DNA of 64,000 bases from an uncultured Clostridia bacterium (GTDB taxonomy: Bacteria; Bacillota; Clostridia; Peptostreptococcales; Anaerovoracaceae), in the NCBI GenBank assembly GCA_947302715.1, contig CAMYVY010000010.1, positions 1 through 64,000 on the forward strand, written 5' to 3'. Each line of letters opens with the position of its first letter. Position 1 is the stretch's first letter. Below, piece after piece: positions 1 through 9,889 of this stretch. The notes under the pieces are model-generated. The model was not told where the DNA came from and searched no databases. It saw only the letters and a list, made by a program, of their open reading frames with translations. A program made the translations under genes and the position numbers.

Positions 1-325
1 TTTTTGACGTTTCGCTCCGGAGTATTTTTGATTTTTGATGCAGATACACAGAAATTCTGGTAATTAAGTCAATATTTCGGAGTATTTTTGATTTTTTGAC
101 GTTTCACTCCGGAGTATTTTTGATTTTTGATGCAGATACACAGAAATTCTATCAATCAAACCAAAATTTCGGAGTATTTTTGATTTTTTGACGTTTCGCT
201 CCGGAGTATTTTTGATTTTTGATGCAGATACACAGAAATACCAGCAATCAAGCCAAAATTTCGGAGTATTTTTGTTTTTTTGTCATTTCGCTCCGGAGTA
301 TTTTTGATTTTTGATCAAAATACTC
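1..325. repeat. Tandem array of a ~92-bp unit (CTCCGGAGTATTTTTGATTTTTGATGCAGATACACAGAAAT...TTTCGGAGTATTTTTGATTTTTTGACGTTTCG), about 4 copies, continuing beyond the left edge
   Basis: CTCCGGAG recurs at 15, 107, 199 and 291 (exact 92-bp period). Confidence 0.9.
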
Positions 326-661
326 CGAAAAATAGAAAGTGTGTAAACGACACAGTCCATAACCTGAGGATATGGGATATTTCAGTAGTGCTCAGCGGAA
401 GCAAAAAACTAAAACCCCCAAAATCAAACGATTTCGAGGGCTTTAGCGAAAGTGTGTGTATTCAATAAAAGAAGGAAAGTTTGCATTTAACAAACTTTAT
501 TGAACAAGGATATAATACACCATAATCAACAAGAGTTTGTGAAGGTTTAGTGAAAAATATTCATTGTTTCATCACAATCACAATTGGAGATCGATTTCTT
601 GTTTTTAAACTAAACAAATCGTTGGCATATGCCTCATTATTTATTATTCTATACACATCTA

Positions 662-1942
662 TCAATCTACGTAGACCTTTGGTAGTCGTTGGCCAAATGC
701 GCAGCAAATCTCGTAGCTAATGGTTCCGGTTGCATCAGCAATATCCTCGGCGGTGATGGAATTAACACCGTCGGAACCCATTATGATTACTTCATCTCCT
801 ACTTTTACGTCTGGGACGTCCGTAACATCGACCATGCACTGATCCATGCAAATGTTACCTGCGATGGGGCAAACGACTCCGTTTACAATAACCTTTGCCT
901 GCGAAGAGTATGGTCTGGGATAGCCATCTGCATATCCAAGCGTCAGCGTTGCAATTTTTGATGGTCTATTAGCGATAAATCTTCTGCCGTAACCGCAGGA
1001 GAAGCCAACCGGCACATCCTTTAGCAACACGATGTTTGCCTTGACCGACATTACTTGTTCGATATCAAGAAGGCTTCGGTCCACCTCGTTTGACGGATAG
1101 CATCCGTAGAGGATTATTCCGGGGCGAACCATATCAAAGTGAATCGATGGAATCTCCATAATCGAAGCACTGTTGGCAAGCGTACACATTGGTATATCGA
1201 TCCCCGCATCGGTTAGATCTTTATAGAAGGCATTGTACCTTGCCTCCTGAACCTTTGCAAAACCTTTATCAAAGGCATCAGCCGTCGCCATATGAGAAAA
1301 AATTCCCTTGATTTTGAAATTGGTTAGCGCATCAATTTTACGTATATCCTCAATTGCTGTTTCATTCGTATAAGTTATATTGTCTCCGGATAGGATAAAA
1401 CGTCCCTCATCGTCGGCCGAAGTCTTTGATGTATTTGCAGAATTATTTGATGTCGCGCTTTCTGCCATTGACTGATCAGCTGCAACGTAGCCAATCCTGC
1501 CCATTCCAGTATCTATCGCAATTAAGCCGTGTACTGTCTTACCTGCGGCTTCGGCTGCTTTGCTGATGGCTGCAGCATTTTCCGAATCGCAAACTACAGG
1601 GATTATATCGTAATTAACAATTGTTTCTGCATACATATCGGGAGTGAGTCCGAGCATAATTATATCCTCGGTGGCTCCAGCTTCTCGTAGCTCAATGGCT
1701 TCCTGGAGAGTAGCTATAGCAAAAGTCTTCACGCCGTTCTTCCTAAGAACTTCTGCACATTTAACTGCTCCATGTCCGTATGCATCAGCCTTAATCACGC
1801 CGACTATTTCGCGAGGATTATCATCTGATGCGGTTTCATTGGCTTTAGCCATTATGTTTTTAATGTTTCTGTCCAATTTTCCGAGGTCCACCTCTACCCA
1901 GGCAGGCCTCAAAGCTTCCTTGTACATTTTAAGTCCCTCCAA
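662..1942 (-). CDS. alr: Alanine racemase
   Basis: PAWVEVDLGKLDRNIKNI, GVIKADAYGHGA (PLP-lysine motif), HFDMVRPGIILYG, GNICMDQCMVDVTD. Carries a Ser/Thr/Asn-rich insertion. Confidence 0.95.
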   Translation of the reverse strand: MEGLKMYKEALRPAWVEVDLGKLDRNIKNIMAKANETASDDNPREIVGVIKADAYGHGAVKCAEVLRKNGVKTFAIATLQEAIELREAGATEDIIMLGLTPDMYAETIVNYDIIPVVCDSENAAAISKAAEAAGKTVHGLIAIDTGMGRIGYVAADQSMAESATSNNSANTSKTSADDEGRFILSGDNITYTNETAIEDIRKIDALTNFKIKGIFSHMATADAFDKGFAKVQEARYNAFYKDLTDAGIDIPMCTLANSASIMEIPSIHFDMVRPGIILYGCYPSNEVDRSLLDIEQVMSVKANIVLLKDVPVGFSCGYGRRFIANRPSKIATLTLGYADGYPRPYSSQAKVIVNGVVCPIAGNICMDQCMVDVTDVPDVKVGDEVIIMGSDGVNSITAEDIADATGTISYEICCAFGQRLPKVYVD

Positions 1943-2049
1943 ATCGCTAAAATATATTTGATTTACCGTTTTGCAAGCGGTGATTTAACCAAGTGTTCAC
2001 GATCATCCCATCCAGTAAGTCACCTTGCCAGGTCGCTCGTCAAACCAAA

Positions 2050-3552
2050 CTACACATTTATCTCAGCCTGAACGCCGAGCAGGTCGCGGTTTTCCTCCAA
2101 TATCGGCTTAATAACACCATCGAGGAACTCCGTAACCTGAGAAGGCGCACGGCCAACGTAGTTCTCTGGCTTAAGGAGCGCCGTAAGCTCATCCTCTTTA
2201 ACCCCGAACAAGGGATCCGCTGCTACCCTTGAAATTAGGTCGTTTGGAAGCCCCTGTTCCTTAACGACCTTTGCTGCTTCCATAGAGTGCTGCCTGATTC
2301 TCTCGTGGAGCTCTTGTCTGTCTCCGCCGGCTTTTACCGCATCCATTATTATATTCTCGGTTGCCATGAACGGGAGCTCCGCCATGAGATGCTGCCTGAT
2401 AACCTCCGGATAAACAACCAGCCCCGACGTAATGTTTAAATACAATTCGAGTATGCTATCAGTAGCAAGGAAGGCCTCGCTTACCGCAATTCTCTTATTA
2501 GCCGAATCATCAAGAGTCCTTTCAAACCACTGAGTTGCAGCGGTTAATTGAGGATTCATGGCATCGCTCATAACGTAATTCGCAAGCGAGCCCATTCTCT
2601 CTGAACGCATCGGATTTCGCTTATATGCCATTGCCGACGAACCGATTTGGTTTTTCTCAAACGGTTCCTCGACTTCCTTCATATGCTGAAGGAGTCTAAT
2701 ATCATTACTGAATTTATGTGCGGACTGCGCAATTCCGGCAAGGACGTTAACAACCCTACTGTCGACCTTTCGGGAATATGTTTGACCGGTCACCGGATAT
2801 ACGCCTCCGCAAATCATTGATTTTACTGCATTTTCGCCGCAATTAGCGGTCGATGTTTCTGGGTTTCCAGCACCGCCAAATCCCATCTTCTCCGCTATCA
2901 TAAGGTCGAGCTTGCGGCATTTCTCTTCGTTCCCGTCAAATAGCTCCATGAACGAAGCCTGCGTCCCCGTAGTTCCCTTTGCTCCCCTAAGTCTAAGGGA
3001 TCCGAGCACATAATCCAAGTCCTCTAGATCCATCACCAAATCCTGGAGCCAGAGAGTTGCTCTTTTTCCAACGGTTGTGGGCTGCGCCGCCTGGTAATGA
3101 GTGAAGCCAAGTGTCGGAAGATTCTTATACTCTTCGGCGAATTTCGCAAGCTGAGAAATAGCGTTTATGAGCTTTGTTCGAATAAGTTCAAGCCCCTCCG
3201 CCATCAGGATGATATCCGTGTTATCGCCCACGAAGCAAGAAGTCGCTCCAAGATGAATTATGCCTTTCGCCGTCGGGCACTGCTGCCCATAGGCGTAAAC
3301 ATGGCTCATCACGTCGTGACGAACTTCCTTCTCGCGCGCCTTCGCAACGTCGTAATTGATGTCATCGGCGTGAGCCCTTAGCTCCGCAATCTGCTCTTCG
3401 GTGATATCGAGCCCAAGCTCGCGCTCCGCCTCCGCCAAGGCGATCCAAAGCCTTCGCCAGGTACGGAACTTCTTTTCCGGCGAGAAGATGTACTTCATCT
3501 CCTTACTCGGATATCTTTCAGAAAGTGGGCTGGTATATCCTTGATAATCCAT
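2050..3552 (-). CDS. purB: Adenylosuccinate lyase
   Basis: GSSAMAYKRNPMRSER signature; start moved to the internal Met (MDYQGYTSPLSERYPS), ORF track opens at 3618. Confidence 0.93.
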   Translation of the reverse strand: MDYQGYTSPLSERYPSKEMKYIFSPEKKFRTWRRLWIALAEAERELGLDITEEQIAELRAHADDINYDVAKAREKEVRHDVMSHVYAYGQQCPTAKGIIHLGATSCFVGDNTDIILMAEGLELIRTKLINAISQLAKFAEEYKNLPTLGFTHYQAAQPTTVGKRATLWLQDLVMDLEDLDYVLGSLRLRGAKGTTGTQASFMELFDGNEEKCRKLDLMIAEKMGFGGAGNPETSTANCGENAVKSMICGGVYPVTGQTYSRKVDSRVVNVLAGIAQSAHKFSNDIRLLQHMKEVEEPFEKNQIGSSAMAYKRNPMRSERMGSLANYVMSDAMNPQLTAATQWFERTLDDSANKRIAVSEAFLATDSILELYLNITSGLVVYPEVIRQHLMAELPFMATENIIMDAVKAGGDRQELHERIRQHSMEAAKVVKEQGLPNDLISRVAADPLFGVKEDELTALLKPENYVGRAPSQVTEFLDGVIKPILEENRDLLGVQAEINV

Positions 3553-3709
3553 GGTAGAATCCTCGCTATAAAAGGTGCTTTCTGATTGCAACATTTTCTG
3601 CTGCTGGAATTTCTGCAATCACTTTTATCAAAAACGATTGCGACTGTAATTATATCATCAAAACCATAGCGATGAAACATAAACATCTCGTCGTCAAGTT
3701 CCATTAGTT

Positions 3710-3762
3710 AATCTCATCAACAAATCTCATCAACAAATCTCATCAACAAATCTCGTCAACAT
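3710..3762. repeat. 4 tandem copies of 13-bp AATCTCATCAACA
   Basis: aatctcatcaaca x3 plus aatctcgtcaaca upstream of purB. Confidence 0.85.
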
Positions 3763-3909
3763 CGCAACAATATCTTATCAAGAGGGCATGAGTAATTGTT
3801 CGATTGTTGCCCGAAAGTATGATTTGATGTACAATAATATAGGCATTTTGTTGCTAAGAACCGTATATTTGTTTAGCACGTTTATACGTGTCATATAAAA
3901 TGCATATTA

Positions 3910-5589
3910 TTGGGGGCTATTTTGTATTGCAAGAAATGTGGTAATACGCTCAGTGAAAAAGATCGGTTTTGCAGGAAGTGCGGCGAGCGCGCATGGTTTT
4001 TGGATGTGATCGAAGTACCTGAGCCTGCCGAACCGGTTAAACCGGCAGAAGTACTCGAACCTGCCGAACCGGTTAAAACTGCAGAAGTGCCTGAAACTGA
4101 GCTAAGAATACAGGAAGCAAGAAAACAGGAAACAAGAGCACAAGAGACAGGTGCAAATACTGTTGATAAGGACGCCAAGGACGCATTCGACTTTTTAGAC
4201 AGAATGTTTGCGGACCTTGGTTTTGGTGAGGAAACGAGCAGCGTAGGACAAAAAGCTTCCCAAGCAGAATCAAAAAACGTAGAAGCCAGTTTCCGTACTG
4301 ACACTGCTACAAACAGCAATACCGGTACCACTACCAACAACAGCAATGCCAACACTACTACTGATATCGCCTCTGATATCGCCTCCGCTACCACTACTGC
4401 CACAGATATAGAATCAAGAATTCTTGAAAGCATTACAGGGCAGGAAGAAGACGATTACGAAGGTGACGACTATAGTGACAGCAATGGCACCGAACAAGGG
4501 GTTGCTCCAAAAACCAACGGAGCCAACGGATTCGACGAAAACAAAAAACCCAACGGAGCCAACGAAGCCGGAGGAACCAACAGCGCCCACGAATCCAAAG
4601 AAGCAAACGAAGCCGAAGGCACAAATGAAACCGAGAAAACAAAAAGCACAGCGGACGCGGAACCAACCAAACCAAAGAGATCCATTTTAAAGACACTGCT
4701 TTGGTTGCTTGCCGCCATAGCGATAATTGCTGTAGGCACGGTGATTTTCCTGAACCAGTGGCCAAAGATATTCCAGGAAGAAGTTCAGAATCAGCAAAAC
4801 CAACCGAGCCAAGGGAACTCGTATGACCCAAGCCAAGGTGGCTCCCCGAACGCCGGAGGGGCCGGCAGCCAGGGCACTTCAGGCAACGCTGGAACTTCCG
4901 GAATCCCAACCGCGACAGTAAATCCGCTCGACTTCGTGGATGACGACAAGGACATAATGCAAGCGTCCATAGAAGTCTTTGCCGGAAACGGCCCGAACAT
5001 CAAGGCCATAGAAACCATCTACAACCTAAAATTCACGGAAGACAGAGACTACCACCTTGAAGGTTTAAACAAAGCAATCCTCTTTGATGATGACCTATGG
5101 TACATGAATGATTTGATGGAGAACATCCACTACACTCCGGAAATCGTCAGGACGATAATCGAATTTGTCTCAACTTGGATGGATCAAAAGTCTGCAGGAA
5201 CAGGAGCTGTTCTATCCTACATCAAGGAGGACAGCGAGCTTTATAAGGAAATGCAGGACCTAAAGCCGGACGGAAAAGTCCACGCCATAGAAAAGATGCA
5301 GATTGGCGAAATGCGTCGAAGCGGCGAAGACTTCTATATTCTGCTTAATTTAACCGAGTCCGTGGATGGAGCAAATCAACAGGAATACGTAAAGGCGCTC
5401 CATTTGTTCGCGCGACCAAAAGTCCTTGAGGTTAGGGAAATGCGCGACCCGGTAGAAACAAAGAGCGCCGAATCGGACAACGCAAACACAGACAACACAA
5501 ACGCAGATACAGCAAATGCAAACACAGACAACACAAACGCAGACAACACAACGAATGCAGGCGAATCAACAGAGGACAAGGACGGCTAA
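3910..5589 (+). CDS. Zinc-ribbon membrane protein with long low-complexity linkers
   Basis: N-terminal CKKCGNTLSEKDRFCRKCG; Glu/Pro- and Asn/Thr-rich linkers; one TM (TLLWLLAAIAIIAVGTVIFL); TTG start. Confidence 0.75.
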   Translation: MGAILYCKKCGNTLSEKDRFCRKCGERAWFLDVIEVPEPAEPVKPAEVLEPAEPVKTAEVPETELRIQEARKQETRAQETGANTVDKDAKDAFDFLDRMFADLGFGEETSSVGQKASQAESKNVEASFRTDTATNSNTGTTTNNSNANTTTDIASDIASATTTATDIESRILESITGQEEDDYEGDDYSDSNGTEQGVAPKTNGANGFDENKKPNGANEAGGTNSAHESKEANEAEGTNETEKTKSTADAEPTKPKRSILKTLLWLLAAIAIIAVGTVIFLNQWPKIFQEEVQNQQNQPSQGNSYDPSQGGSPNAGGAGSQGTSGNAGTSGIPTATVNPLDFVDDDKDIMQASIEVFAGNGPNIKAIETIYNLKFTEDRDYHLEGLNKAILFDDDLWYMNDLMENIHYTPEIVRTIIEFVSTWMDQKSAGTGAVLSYIKEDSELYKEMQDLKPDGKVHAIEKMQIGEMRRSGEDFYILLNLTESVDGANQQEYVKALHLFARPKVLEVREMRDPVETKSAESDNANTDNTNADTANANTDNTNADNTTNAGESTEDKDG

Positions 5590-5591
5590 GT

Positions 5592-7286
5592 ATGTACATT
5601 AACCGAAACACCAAAATCATGATAGCGGCATGCGTCTTCCTCTACTTGCTTGCGGGAGTGCTCAGGCTGCTCGACATGGGATTGGGGCTGCTTCCTCTGA
5701 AGCTGGCCGCGATTTCCTATATCGCCCACTGTGTGCTCTGCATGCTTTGCTTGATATACCTAAACAGAGACATTCCGAACAACCAATCCCGGAAGTACCT
5801 GATGCTCACCATCATCTTCCTCTTTGCATGGCAGATAGTCGGAATGTTCAAGGACGTGCTCTTCCCCGAGGAGGTGGCTATAAACAGATGGCTTTGGTAC
5901 TTTTACTACGTGCCGATGACCTTCATACCGACCACGCTTTTTCTGGCCGCGCAGCACTCTGGCCTTCACAACGAACAAAAAATAAACCGCGCATGGTACT
6001 GGACACTCGCCGTATCAGCCGCGCTGTCGCTCTTGGTCCTGACAAACGACAGTCATCAAATGGTCTTCGGCTTTGCTGACGGACCGCAGAGCTTCTATCT
6101 GGGGCACAGCTATCAAGGTGGCTTCTTCCTGGTCATGACCTGGATATTCATAAACTTCGGTATGATATGCTTCACGCTCTGGAACCGAATAGACGTCGAA
6201 AAAACAAGAACCTACATATGGATCGTCTTCGTCAGCATCGGCCTCGGCGGCATCTACCTGCTTTGGCGCGTAACCAACTACAAAGTCATACCCTGGCTTA
6301 ATGACATGTACGACGTCCCGCAGATTTTCGAAGGCATAATAATCCTCGCGATTGAGCTCTGCGTGCGTATGGGCGTAATCCGTTCCAACTACAACTTCCT
6401 GGAGTTCTACACCGCATCCACCATATCATCATCCTTGGTGGACGCAGATGGAACAGTTAGGTATCAGACCAGTGGTATAATTCCATCGACCCGCGAGCAA
6501 AGGCTGGAATCCCTAAACCAGAACGTGTACATCGATCGCGACCACAGATTGAGCGGTAGATACATTCCGGGCGGCTACGCATTTTGGACCGACGACCTTT
6601 CGCAGTTCAATGAACTCGGACAACGCTTGACGGAATCCAGAGAACAGCTTGAAGAGGAAAACAACCTCATCAAAGCCGAAAACGAAATCATCGCCCGCCG
6701 CTCCAAGGCAGACGAAAGAAACAAAATTTACGACCTCATGGCAAGAAGCGTTAGTCCCGAACTCGACGCCATAGAGTACCTGATAAGAAGCGCGTCCCCG
6801 GATAGCCCCGATTTCAAGGACAAGCTCTCTCGGGCCTGCATTTACAAAGCCTACATCAAGAGGTACTGCAACATGATGCTCCTCGCCCAAGACAGCGACG
6901 AGCTATCGTCCTTCGAACTCGAAAACAGTATCAGGGAGTCCATGCAGTACATCGAGCTCAACGGAATCGAATGCGACTACCTGAAATTCGGAGAAGGCTT
7001 CTACCCTGCAGAGGCGCTGCTCCTGGCCTATGCCATCTTTGATAGAACGGTGGTAAAGGCACAGAATCTGGAAACGCTTACCGTAGAGCTGTCCGCAAAC
7101 GAAAGAGCGCTAAGACTCAGCGTCCACCTGGGCGGAGACGGCATATACATAGACGAAAAATCACTTGAGGAATTCGACTCCCGCCTGGAAGCCTTGGGCG
7201 GCAGCAAGAAAATCCGAACAGAAGAAAATATAAAGAATGTCCGAATAGATATTCCCAGGAACAAAAAGGTGGGTGAGGCAGCATGA
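5592..7286 (+). CDS. Multi-TM histidine-kinase-like protein with degenerate catalytic region
   Basis: Multiple TM helices, then coiled coil and a C-terminal region without recognisable H, N or G boxes; overlaps the next kinase by 4 nt. Confidence 0.65.
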   Translation: MYINRNTKIMIAACVFLYLLAGVLRLLDMGLGLLPLKLAAISYIAHCVLCMLCLIYLNRDIPNNQSRKYLMLTIIFLFAWQIVGMFKDVLFPEEVAINRWLWYFYYVPMTFIPTTLFLAAQHSGLHNEQKINRAWYWTLAVSAALSLLVLTNDSHQMVFGFADGPQSFYLGHSYQGGFFLVMTWIFINFGMICFTLWNRIDVEKTRTYIWIVFVSIGLGGIYLLWRVTNYKVIPWLNDMYDVPQIFEGIIILAIELCVRMGVIRSNYNFLEFYTASTISSSLVDADGTVRYQTSGIIPSTREQRLESLNQNVYIDRDHRLSGRYIPGGYAFWTDDLSQFNELGQRLTESREQLEEENNLIKAENEIIARRSKADERNKIYDLMARSVSPELDAIEYLIRSASPDSPDFKDKLSRACIYKAYIKRYCNMMLLAQDSDELSSFELENSIRESMQYIELNGIECDYLKFGEGFYPAEALLLAYAIFDRTVVKAQNLETLTVELSANERALRLSVHLGGDGIYIDEKSLEEFDSRLEALGGSKKIRTEENIKNVRIDIPRNKKVGEAA

Positions 7287-8671
7287 CAATAAACACATTG
7301 CTCGACAGCATCTTTGATGGTCTTACGCCGCTGGGCACCATGACACCGATTGGAACGGTACTTTGCTTCATGATTGCGACCGCATTGATACTGATGGGCG
7401 CATACTCCATGATTAGCGTTGCGACCACACTGACACCGAGAGCAATCTACGTTGGAATCGCATTCCTGACCTTCGACGTAATAGTGTTCTACATGGTATA
7501 TGAAGTCTGCAAGGCCGCCTTTGTTGAAGAGCACGCAAGCACCGAGTTGGGCTACTGGTTCAGCAACATGATTCCGCACTACCGATGGTTCCTGATGTGT
7601 GCACTACTGGCTGCCGGAATCGTGAGACTCATCTGGGTTCAGCGAACCATGAGCACTACAATAAACCAATTCTCGGTAGGAACGACCCTGGATCTAATCC
7701 CACTCGGAGTTGCATTTTCCAACGATTACGGACAGGTAATGCAAGCCAACGACAAAATCGACGAGCTCTGCTATCACCTGACAGGGAGCGCTCTTAGCAA
7801 CGAAAACGAATTTTGGAAAGCAGTAACCACGGGAAATATAAAGAACGGAACGCTGATAAGTAGACCTGACCTAACAGGGGAACTGAGGGGAGATATAAGC
7901 GACGGCGAACTAATCACAGAAAAGCCTGTAATAAGGATGCCCGACGGAAGCATATGGATGTTCTCCAAAACGGAGATCCAAACGGACATCGGTCCGGTTA
8001 GCCAACTGATCGCCATCGACGCGACGAAGGAAGAGGGTCTGGTTCAGGAATTAAATCAAAGCAACAAACAGCTAAGAGCGATGAACCAGAGACTCCGCCG
8101 CTACCATGAGGAAGTGGACGACACCGTCCGAAGCGAAGAGCTTCTTCAGGCAAAGATGCGAGTTCATGACAAAATGGGCGAAACGCTCCTTGCGGCCAAG
8201 ATATATCTAACAAACGAAGAAAGCCCGGTGGACGCCGAAACCGTTCTAAACAGCTGGGAACAGGACCTCGCCCTTCTGAGAGAAGAATCCAGAGGAGATG
8301 AACAACCCAAGCAGATGGAACGATTCGTGGACGCGGCGAAGCACCTTGGAATCGACCTGCAGATCATAGGAGAAATCCCGCAGAACCGCGAAATCCTGAA
8401 TCTGATATGCGTTGGAATTCAGGAATGCATGACCAACGCCTTCCAGCACTCGGGAGCCGACCAAATGTATGTAACCATCATCAAGGATGACTTCGCGTAC
8501 ACTGTCGACTACAGTGACAATGGAAAAACCCCGACCTACCCGATAAAAGAAGGCGGCGGCTTGGGAATGCTCAGGGAAATGGCAGAAAAAATGGAAGCAA
8601 CAATGAATTACGGCGACGGGAGACATTTCAGACTTACCCTGGAAATCCCGCGAACCTATGTCGAAATATAA
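7283..8671 (+). CDS. Sensor histidine kinase (NarX/DegS-like HisKA_3/HATPase_c)
   Basis: KMRVHDKMGETLLAAK phosphoacceptor-like motif; ECMTNAFQHS (N box), DNGK and GGGLGMLRE (G boxes); N-terminal TM segments. Confidence 0.85.
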   Translation: MTINTLLDSIFDGLTPLGTMTPIGTVLCFMIATALILMGAYSMISVATTLTPRAIYVGIAFLTFDVIVFYMVYEVCKAAFVEEHASTELGYWFSNMIPHYRWFLMCALLAAGIVRLIWVQRTMSTTINQFSVGTTLDLIPLGVAFSNDYGQVMQANDKIDELCYHLTGSALSNENEFWKAVTTGNIKNGTLISRPDLTGELRGDISDGELITEKPVIRMPDGSIWMFSKTEIQTDIGPVSQLIAIDATKEEGLVQELNQSNKQLRAMNQRLRRYHEEVDDTVRSEELLQAKMRVHDKMGETLLAAKIYLTNEESPVDAETVLNSWEQDLALLREESRGDEQPKQMERFVDAAKHLGIDLQIIGEIPQNREILNLICVGIQECMTNAFQHSGADQMYVTIIKDDFAYTVDYSDNGKTPTYPIKEGGGLGMLREMAEKMEATMNYGDGRHFRLTLEIPRTYVEI

Positions 8672-8688
8672 ACTTAGGAGGAAAAACC

Positions 8689-9327
8689 ATGTATAATGTG
8701 CTAATAGTTGAAGATGATGCAATAACCCGTCAGCTCTTGGAAATGTTCATAAATCAAAGCGACAAATACGAACTGGTAGCCGCCATCGACGACGCCGACC
8801 TTGCTCCTGTTTATTGTGCCAAGGGAGGAATCGACCTTGTGCTTATGGACATAAGAACTGCCATGCGCGCAAACGGTCTTGATGCTGCCGAGAAAATCAA
8901 GAAGAAATACAAAAACGTAAAAATCATTATATGCACATCAATGCCGGAATACTCCTACCTCACAAGAGCCAAGGAAATCGGAGTCGACAGCTTTTGGTAT
9001 AAAGAAGTCGTGGGCGATGCCTTCTTCGATTTAATTGACAGAACCATGGAAGGTGAAAGCATATTCCCGGACAAGACTCCAGAACTGCAGCTTGGTCAAG
9101 CAACAAGCACGGAATTCACGAGCAAGGAACTCGAGGTTCTAAAGGAGCTCATGAGCGGAGACAGTAACCAGGAAATCGCAGACAGACTTTGCATCTCCAT
9201 CAGCACTCTAAAAACGCATATTCAGCATTTGCAGGACAAGACCGGCTTCAGAAACCGCACGGAGCTCGCGGTACGCGCGCGCGAAATCGGACTTGTAATA
9301 AACGACGACGCAGCAGCAACCGACTGA
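8689..9327 (+). CDS. NarL/LuxR-family response regulator
   Basis: Receiver NVLIVEDDAITR..DLVLMDIRT; LuxR HTH FTSKELEVLKELMSGDSNQEIADRLCISISTLKTHIQHLQDKTGFRNRTELAVRA. Confidence 0.93.
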   Translation: MYNVLIVEDDAITRQLLEMFINQSDKYELVAAIDDADLAPVYCAKGGIDLVLMDIRTAMRANGLDAAEKIKKKYKNVKIIICTSMPEYSYLTRAKEIGVDSFWYKEVVGDAFFDLIDRTMEGESIFPDKTPELQLGQATSTEFTSKELEVLKELMSGDSNQEIADRLCISISTLKTHIQHLQDKTGFRNRTELAVRAREIGLVINDDAAATD

Positions 9328-9412
9328 TAGCCGTGAGAGCTCAGGGTTTATAATTACCGATGGCTACGAATGAGAGCCGCAAGATGTATTAAACATATTA
9401 AAGGACGAAAAA

Positions 9413-9883
9413 ATGGCCAAACAAAAGAACGCAGCAAAAGAACTCAGGAAACTGAACCGTGGCGAGCTTCTCACCATGCTTATTTCCATTACTAAAAGAT
9501 GCGACGACTTGGAAGCAGAATTGGAAGAAGCCAACCGCAAGCTTGCGGACCGCTCCATCAAGATTTCCGAATCCGGCTCCATGGCGGAAGCACTGCTTAA
9601 GATAAACGGTGTAATGGAAGCTGCCGACAGAGCCAGCAGAGAATATGTAGAAACGATTCGTAGCATGTACGAAAATCAAGACGATGCAGTTCTTAACATG
9701 ATCGACGACACCAAGAGCAGGTGTGCTCAGATAGAAAAGGAAACGAAGATACGCTGTCAGGACATGATAGAAAAGGCCAAGGCTGAGTCCCAAGCCTACT
9801 GGAATGAAGCCTACGATAAAGTCAGGCAGTATAAGGCCGTAATCGATTCGATGAAAGAAATGATGGAAAAGCAGAAACAATAA
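9413..9883 (+). CDS. Coiled-coil protein (DivIVA-like)
   Basis: Long heptad-rich helix (LNRGELLTMLISITKRCDDLEAELEEANRKL...). Confidence 0.5.
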   Translation: MAKQKNAAKELRKLNRGELLTMLISITKRCDDLEAELEEANRKLADRSIKISESGSMAEALLKINGVMEAADRASREYVETIRSMYENQDDAVLNMIDDTKSRCAQIEKETKIRCQDMIEKAKAESQAYWNEAYDKVRQYKAVIDSMKEMMEKQKQ

Positions 9884-9889
9884 CTGAGG

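Noticed and set aside
1-325. Possible CRISPR array
   Set aside because: Period is 92 bp, internal segments are similar rather than unique spacers, repeats are internally palindromic, and no cas genes are present.
280-468. 62-aa ORF
   Set aside because: Starts inside the repeat array, no recognisable product or RBS.
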